The notes beneath the pieces were generated by a model. That model saw only the letters and a program-made list of their open reading frames with translations. It searched no databases and had not been told where the DNA came from. Positions 60,819-64,000 of a stretch of DNA of 64,000 nucleotides are shown piece by piece. The stretch spans positions 62,001 through 126,000 of the forward strand of contig JBBQHP010000003.1 of assembly GCA_038324085.1 (NCBI GenBank), given 5' to 3'. Position numbers and translations under genes: made by a program. Position 1 is the stretch's first letter. Each line of letters opens with the position of its first letter. The DNA comes from Ga0077523 sp038324085 (lineage in GTDB: Bacteria; Pseudomonadota; Gammaproteobacteria; Burkholderiales; Ga0077523).

Positions 60819-62342
60819 CTATCCGCGCACCACCGGAAAAGTCACCGCGATCGCCCACGCGAAGGCGACCGCATTCGCGATCGCACCGGGCAGCGGATGG
60901 TTCGTGCGGCGCCACGCCCAGTGGGCAATGAGACCGTAGATCACGAAGAACGCGAGTATCGCGGGCACGATGATGACGAGAAAGAAGAGCTTGCCCGGAT
61001 TGAGTGCAATCGCGATTGCGAGCGAGAGCAGGAACAGGATCTTGGTGAGTGCATAGGCACCGCGCGGGGCTTCCAGTCCCCGGGTGAGGCGCGCATCGGC
61101 GAGGAAATAGGGGATGGTGCCGACCAGCATGGCGGCGAATAGTGGCAGGCGGGTGGCGCCGGGCAGGAACGCGCTCACGTAACGGTCGAGCGGCAGCGCG
61201 ATCGCGAGGACGCTGAACGCCGTGACCGCGAGAACCGCCAGTGCGAGCGCATCGCTGGAGACGCGTTCGATCGGCGCGTACGGCCGGGTCCGTCGTCTCG
61301 ACGTCAGCCACAAGCCCGCGAACGTCAACAGACCATACAGCCCGAAGTGACAGACCAGGTAGTCTCCGAGCAACAGCCGCAGGAAATGGGTCGGGAGCTG
61401 CCAGAGAATGAGCGGTGTCAGCACGGCCGGTGCGATCGCGACCGGGAGCAGTTCGCGCCAAGTGAATCCGTCGCCGAACGGCAGCCGCGCCACCACCGGC
61501 AAGCGTTGCGACAGCGGATGCGCAAGCGCCACGATGCCGAGGAACAGCAGGGCAAGCCAGCGCCCGCGCGTGCCGACGAAGCCTTCGGATTGCCTCGAGA
61601 ACACCTGGTTCATCCAGGAAATCACCTCATTGATGCTGTCGCGGCTGTACAGCACGCCGATATGCTCGACCCCGGCCGCGAACGCGAACCGTCGCGCCGT
61701 TCCGTTGGCGATGCTGCCGTACGTCACGCCGGGTTCCGCCACGCCGCCCGCCGCCATGCCTGCGATGCGGCGGCCTTCGTCGCTGAACATCGACGGTTCC
61801 AGCGCGCCGATGATCACGAGCAGATTGCGCGGGCGCTCCGCGGTCACGTCGTGCGAATAGAGCGACACGCCGACGGTCGCACTCACCTCGGGGTGGTCGA
61901 TGGCATAGCGCACGACCGTCTCGGACGCCATCGAATGTCCGAGCAGCGCGAGGCGCCCGTCGGTGCCGGGGAGGGACCGCGCGTGCTCCACCACCGCATC
62001 CAGGGCGGCGAGCAGTGCCTGGCCGGCGAGCGCGTAGTCTGCCAGGCCCCCGGCAAGTGGCGTGGGATTGCGCCCGTGTCCGGGAAAATCGAAGGTGACG
62101 GCGACGTAGCCGTTGCGTGCGAGGGAGATCGCGAACGGCTGCATCAGTTGCTGCGAACCGGCGAAACCGTGGGCGATCACGATCACGGGCGCTCGTTCGG
62201 CCGACGCGGGCCGGAACACGGTGACCGGGATCGTACCGACGCGATCGCGCACGATCTCGATCCCCGTGGTGGCGCTCTCCAGGCGCCAAAGCGCCAGGAC
62301 GATCGCAAACACGGCGGCGAGTGCTACGTACGGAAATCGCAT
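60819..62342 (-). CDS. Alpha/beta-hydrolase fused to a multi-span membrane domain
   Basis: The 507-residue protein has an N-terminal membrane anchor (YVALAAVFAIVLALW). Next is an alpha/beta-hydrolase domain with VIAHGFAGS, the nucleophile elbow LLGHSMASE and a His in EHIGVLYS (residues 40-235). About eight membrane helices follow in residues 265-505. The hydrolase faces one side of the membrane; substrate is unknown. Confidence 0.8.
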   Translation of the reverse strand: MRFPYVALAAVFAIVLALWRLESATTGIEIVRDRVGTIPVTVFRPASAERAPVIVIAHGFAGSQQLMQPFAISLARNGYVAVTFDFPGHGRNPTPLAGGLADYALAGQALLAALDAVVEHARSLPGTDGRLALLGHSMASETVVRYAIDHPEVSATVGVSLYSHDVTAERPRNLLVIIGALEPSMFSDEGRRIAGMAAGGVAEPGVTYGSIANGTARRFAFAAGVEHIGVLYSRDSINEVISWMNQVFSRQSEGFVGTRGRWLALLFLGIVALAHPLSQRLPVVARLPFGDGFTWRELLPVAIAPAVLTPLILWQLPTHFLRLLLGDYLVCHFGLYGLLTFAGLWLTSRRRTRPYAPIERVSSDALALAVLAVTAFSVLAIALPLDRYVSAFLPGATRLPLFAAMLVGTIPYFLADARLTRGLEAPRGAYALTKILFLLSLAIAIALNPGKLFFLVIIVPAILAFFVIYGLIAHWAWRRTNHPLPGAIANAVAFAWAIAVTFPVVRG

Positions 62343-62663
62343 CTAACCGGACGTGCGAGTGTTCGAATCCGCGTCGGAATCCGTGTCGGCGTGGCCGTCA
62401 CGGGTTAACGCGCAGTCGATTCGCGCGCTTCTGCTTTCGCGCGTGCCAGCGAAGCGCCCGTGGCATCGATTGCCTTCTCGACGCGCTCGAGCCCGATGCC
62501 GCGACCCCCGATCGGCGGTCCGGCGGAATCAACACCGCACAACCGCGACCCTGGGTCGGTCGCGCGGGAAGCGGCCGTCGATCCGTCGCCCCGGGCAGTG
62601 TTGCGCGTGGCGCGGGCACGTGCCGGGTGGTCCGGTGTTGCCTGCCCTTGAAGGTGCACGTTT
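62343..62663. other. Intergenic region without a supported gene
   Basis: About 320 bases between the hydrolase start and the DUF4124 stop. A minus-strand frame ending at 62405 has an Ala/Glu/Arg-rich end (ERVEKAIDATGASLARAKAE) that looks somewhat protein-like, but no start codon, ribosome site or known family supports it. Confidence 0.3.
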
Positions 62664-62966
62664 CTAGTCCCGGTTCCGGTTGTTCGGTGCCGCCCGCTCG
62701 GGTGCAGTGCCTTGATAGTTCGACCCCTGCGAGTAATCTGCCTTGCCATCACCGCCGTCGTGATTCTGCGGGCGCATGCGCATCTCGTTCGCCTTCAGGT
62801 CCTGGCGGGTGAGCTTCTTCTCCTGTCGCGTACCGGTCTTCTCGCACGGCTCCTGCGAGTAGACCACCGCGTTCGACTTGTCGCGGCACTTGTACACGGC
62901 CGCCTGCGCTGCGGGCACCAGCAAGACCGCAGCGAGCAGCATCATCGTTGTGCACCTCATGTCCAT
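62664..62966 (-). CDS. DUF4124 family small exported protein
   Basis: The 100-residue protein from ATG 62966 has a signal peptide (TTMMLLAAVLLVPAAQA) and then AVYKCRDKSNAVVYSQEPCE, the DUF4124 pattern with two cysteines. The rest is polar and low complexity (Q, N, R). Function is unknown. It lies 28 bases after the acyl-CoA ligase stop on the same strand. Confidence 0.78.
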   Translation of the reverse strand: MDMRCTTMMLLAAVLLVPAAQAAVYKCRDKSNAVVYSQEPCEKTGTRQEKKLTRQDLKANEMRMRPQNHDGGDGKADYSQGSNYQGTAPERAAPNNRNRD

Positions 62967-62994
62967 ATCGTCTCCGCGTCCGCCGTGACGGCGT

Positions 62995-64000
62995 TCAGGT
63001 TCCCGGCAGCTTGTGGGCCTTGAAGTCTTCCCGCAGCTTGGTCTTGAGCAGCTTGCCGGTCGCAGTGTGCGGGAGTTGGTCGACGAAGACCACGTCGTCG
63101 GGTATCCACCATTTGGCGACCCTGCCTTCGAAAAACTTGAGCAGCTCATCGCGATCGACCGCGATGCCGTCCTTGCAGCGCACGATCAGCAACGGACGTT
63201 CGTCCCATTTCGGGTGTGCGATCCCGATCACCGCCGCCTCGGCCACGCCGTGGTGTCCCATGGCGGCGTTCTCGAGATCGATCGAGCTGATCCATTCGCC
63301 GCCCGACTTGATCACATCCTTCGAGCGGTCGGTGATCTGCATGAAGCCGTCGGCGTCCAGCGTTGCCACGTCGCCGGTGGGAAACCATCCGTCGTGCAGC
63401 GGATCGCCGCCTTCACCCTTGAAATACTCGCTGCAGATCCACGGCCCGCGCACCAGCAGGTTGCCGAAGGCCTTGCCATCGCGCGGCAGCTCGGCACCTT
63501 CGTCGTCGACGATCTTCATGTCCACGCCGTAGATGACGCGCCCCTGCTTGTTCTGGATCGCGTCGCGCTCGCTCTTCGGGAGTGCCAGCTGACAGTTCTT
63601 GAACGTGTTGACGGTACCGAGCGGACTCATCTCGGTCATGCCCCAGGCATGCAGCACCTGGACGCCGAATTCGTCCTCGAAACTGCGGATCATCGCCGGC
63701 GGGCAGGCCGAACCGCCGATGATGGTGCGCTTCAAGGGACCGAAATCGAGCTTGTTGCCTTTGACGTGCGCCAGCAGGCCGAGCCAGATCGTCGGCACGC
63801 CCGCGGATACGGTGACGGCTTCCTGCACGAACAGTTCATGCAGGCTCGCGCCGTCGAGCTGGGCACCGGGAAACACCAGCTTCGCGCCGACCATCGGGGC
63901 GCTGTAGGGCAGGCCCCACGCATTGACGTGAAACATGGGCACGACCGGCAGCACGACGTCGCGCGCAGACAGATTGAGCGCGTCGGGGAGACAGGCCGCG
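62995..64000 (-). CDS. Fatty-acyl-CoA ligase (C-terminal part, cut by window edge)
   Basis: At least 335 C-terminal residues of an AMP-forming adenylate enzyme are present and the frame continues past the right edge. VPMFHVNAWGLPYSAPMVGA, HAWGMTEMSPLGTVN, FPTGDVATLDADGFMQITDR and KSGGEWISSIDLENA are core motifs. The C-terminal lysine lies in HTATGKLLKTKLRE. It activates a fatty acid (medium or long chain likely) as acyl-AMP then acyl-CoA. Confidence 0.92.
   Translation of the reverse strand, partial: AACLPDALNLSARDVVLPVVPMFHVNAWGLPYSAPMVGAKLVFPGAQLDGASLHELFVQEAVTVSAGVPTIWLGLLAHVKGNKLDFGPLKRTIIGGSACPPAMIRSFEDEFGVQVLHAWGMTEMSPLGTVNTFKNCQLALPKSERDAIQNKQGRVIYGVDMKIVDDEGAELPRDGKAFGNLLVRGPWICSEYFKGEGGDPLHDGWFPTGDVATLDADGFMQITDRSKDVIKSGGEWISSIDLENAAMGHHGVAEAAVIGIAHPKWDERPLLIVRCKDGIAVDRDELLKFFEGRVAKWWIPDDVVFVDQLPHTATGKLLKTKLREDFKAHKLPGT

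Noticed and set aside
62405..62752. 115-residue minus-strand frame overlapping the DUF4124 gene
   Set aside because: Only its last 25 residues look protein-like; the rest overlaps the better supported DUF4124 gene and no ribosome site precedes it.
1..64000. CRISPR arrays, insertion sequences, tRNA or rRNA genes
   Set aside because: No regularly spaced repeats, transposase frames, tRNA-like cloverleaf sequences or rRNA segments were noticed while reading; absence was judged by eye and not by a search program.

Overview
The window is a high-GC chromosomal segment from an anoxygenic phototrophic proteobacterium, most likely a purple or aerobic phototrophic betaproteobacterium. The class is inferred from the flanking housekeeping order (coaBC/radC, rpmB-rpmG, purN-purM, hda-HAD phosphatase-pcnB-deoxynucleoside kinase-panB-panC) and from the oxygen-dependent cyclase acsF. 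No rRNA gene fixes the genus.

Layout. Bases 1-13412 are housekeeping: CoA synthesis, DNA repair, ribosomal proteins L28 and L33, an acyl desaturase, an MscS channel, an rRNA methyltransferase, purine synthesis, Hda, poly(A) polymerase and pantothenate synthesis. From 13409 to 55054 runs one nearly unbroken photosynthesis gene cluster: bchIDO-crtIB (joined to panC by an ATGA overlap), crtC-crtD on the other strand, then crtE-crtF-bchCXYZ-pufB-(pufB-like)-pufA-pufL-pufM-pufC. This faces the opposing superoperon bchFNBHLM-lhaA-puhABC-acsF-puhE, and is followed by ppaA/aerR-ppsR-bchG-(pucC-like)-bchP. From 55112 to 60810 come a DUF3422 protein, a small membrane protein, a PpsR paralogue without its DNA-binding domain, a bacteriophytochrome and a heme oxygenase. 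The right end has a hydrolase, a DUF4124 protein and a partial acyl-CoA ligase.

How it works together. The bch genes encode a complete route from protoporphyrin IX to phytylated bacteriochlorophyll a (BchIDH, BchM, AcsF, BchNBL, BchF, BchXYZ, BchC, BchG, BchP). The crt genes make a methoxylated linear carotenoid (CrtE, B, I, C, D, F). The puf and puh genes encode LH1, the reaction centre and its assembly factors. No pucBA (LH2), bchE, crtA or idi is present in the window. Control appears to centre on PpsR: perfect TGT-N12-ACA operators overlap the -35 box of crtE, bchC and bchG, and a back-to-back double operator lies between bchF and ppaA.

Most unusual features: (1) an HTH-less PpsR paralogue directly upstream of a kinase-less bacteriophytochrome; (2) an extra LH1-beta-like polypeptide between pufB and pufA in which the bacteriochlorophyll-ligating histidine is glutamine; (3) a tetraheme reaction-centre cytochrome (PufC) fused to an OmpA-like peptidoglycan-binding domain; (4) the composite bchF/ppaA operator.
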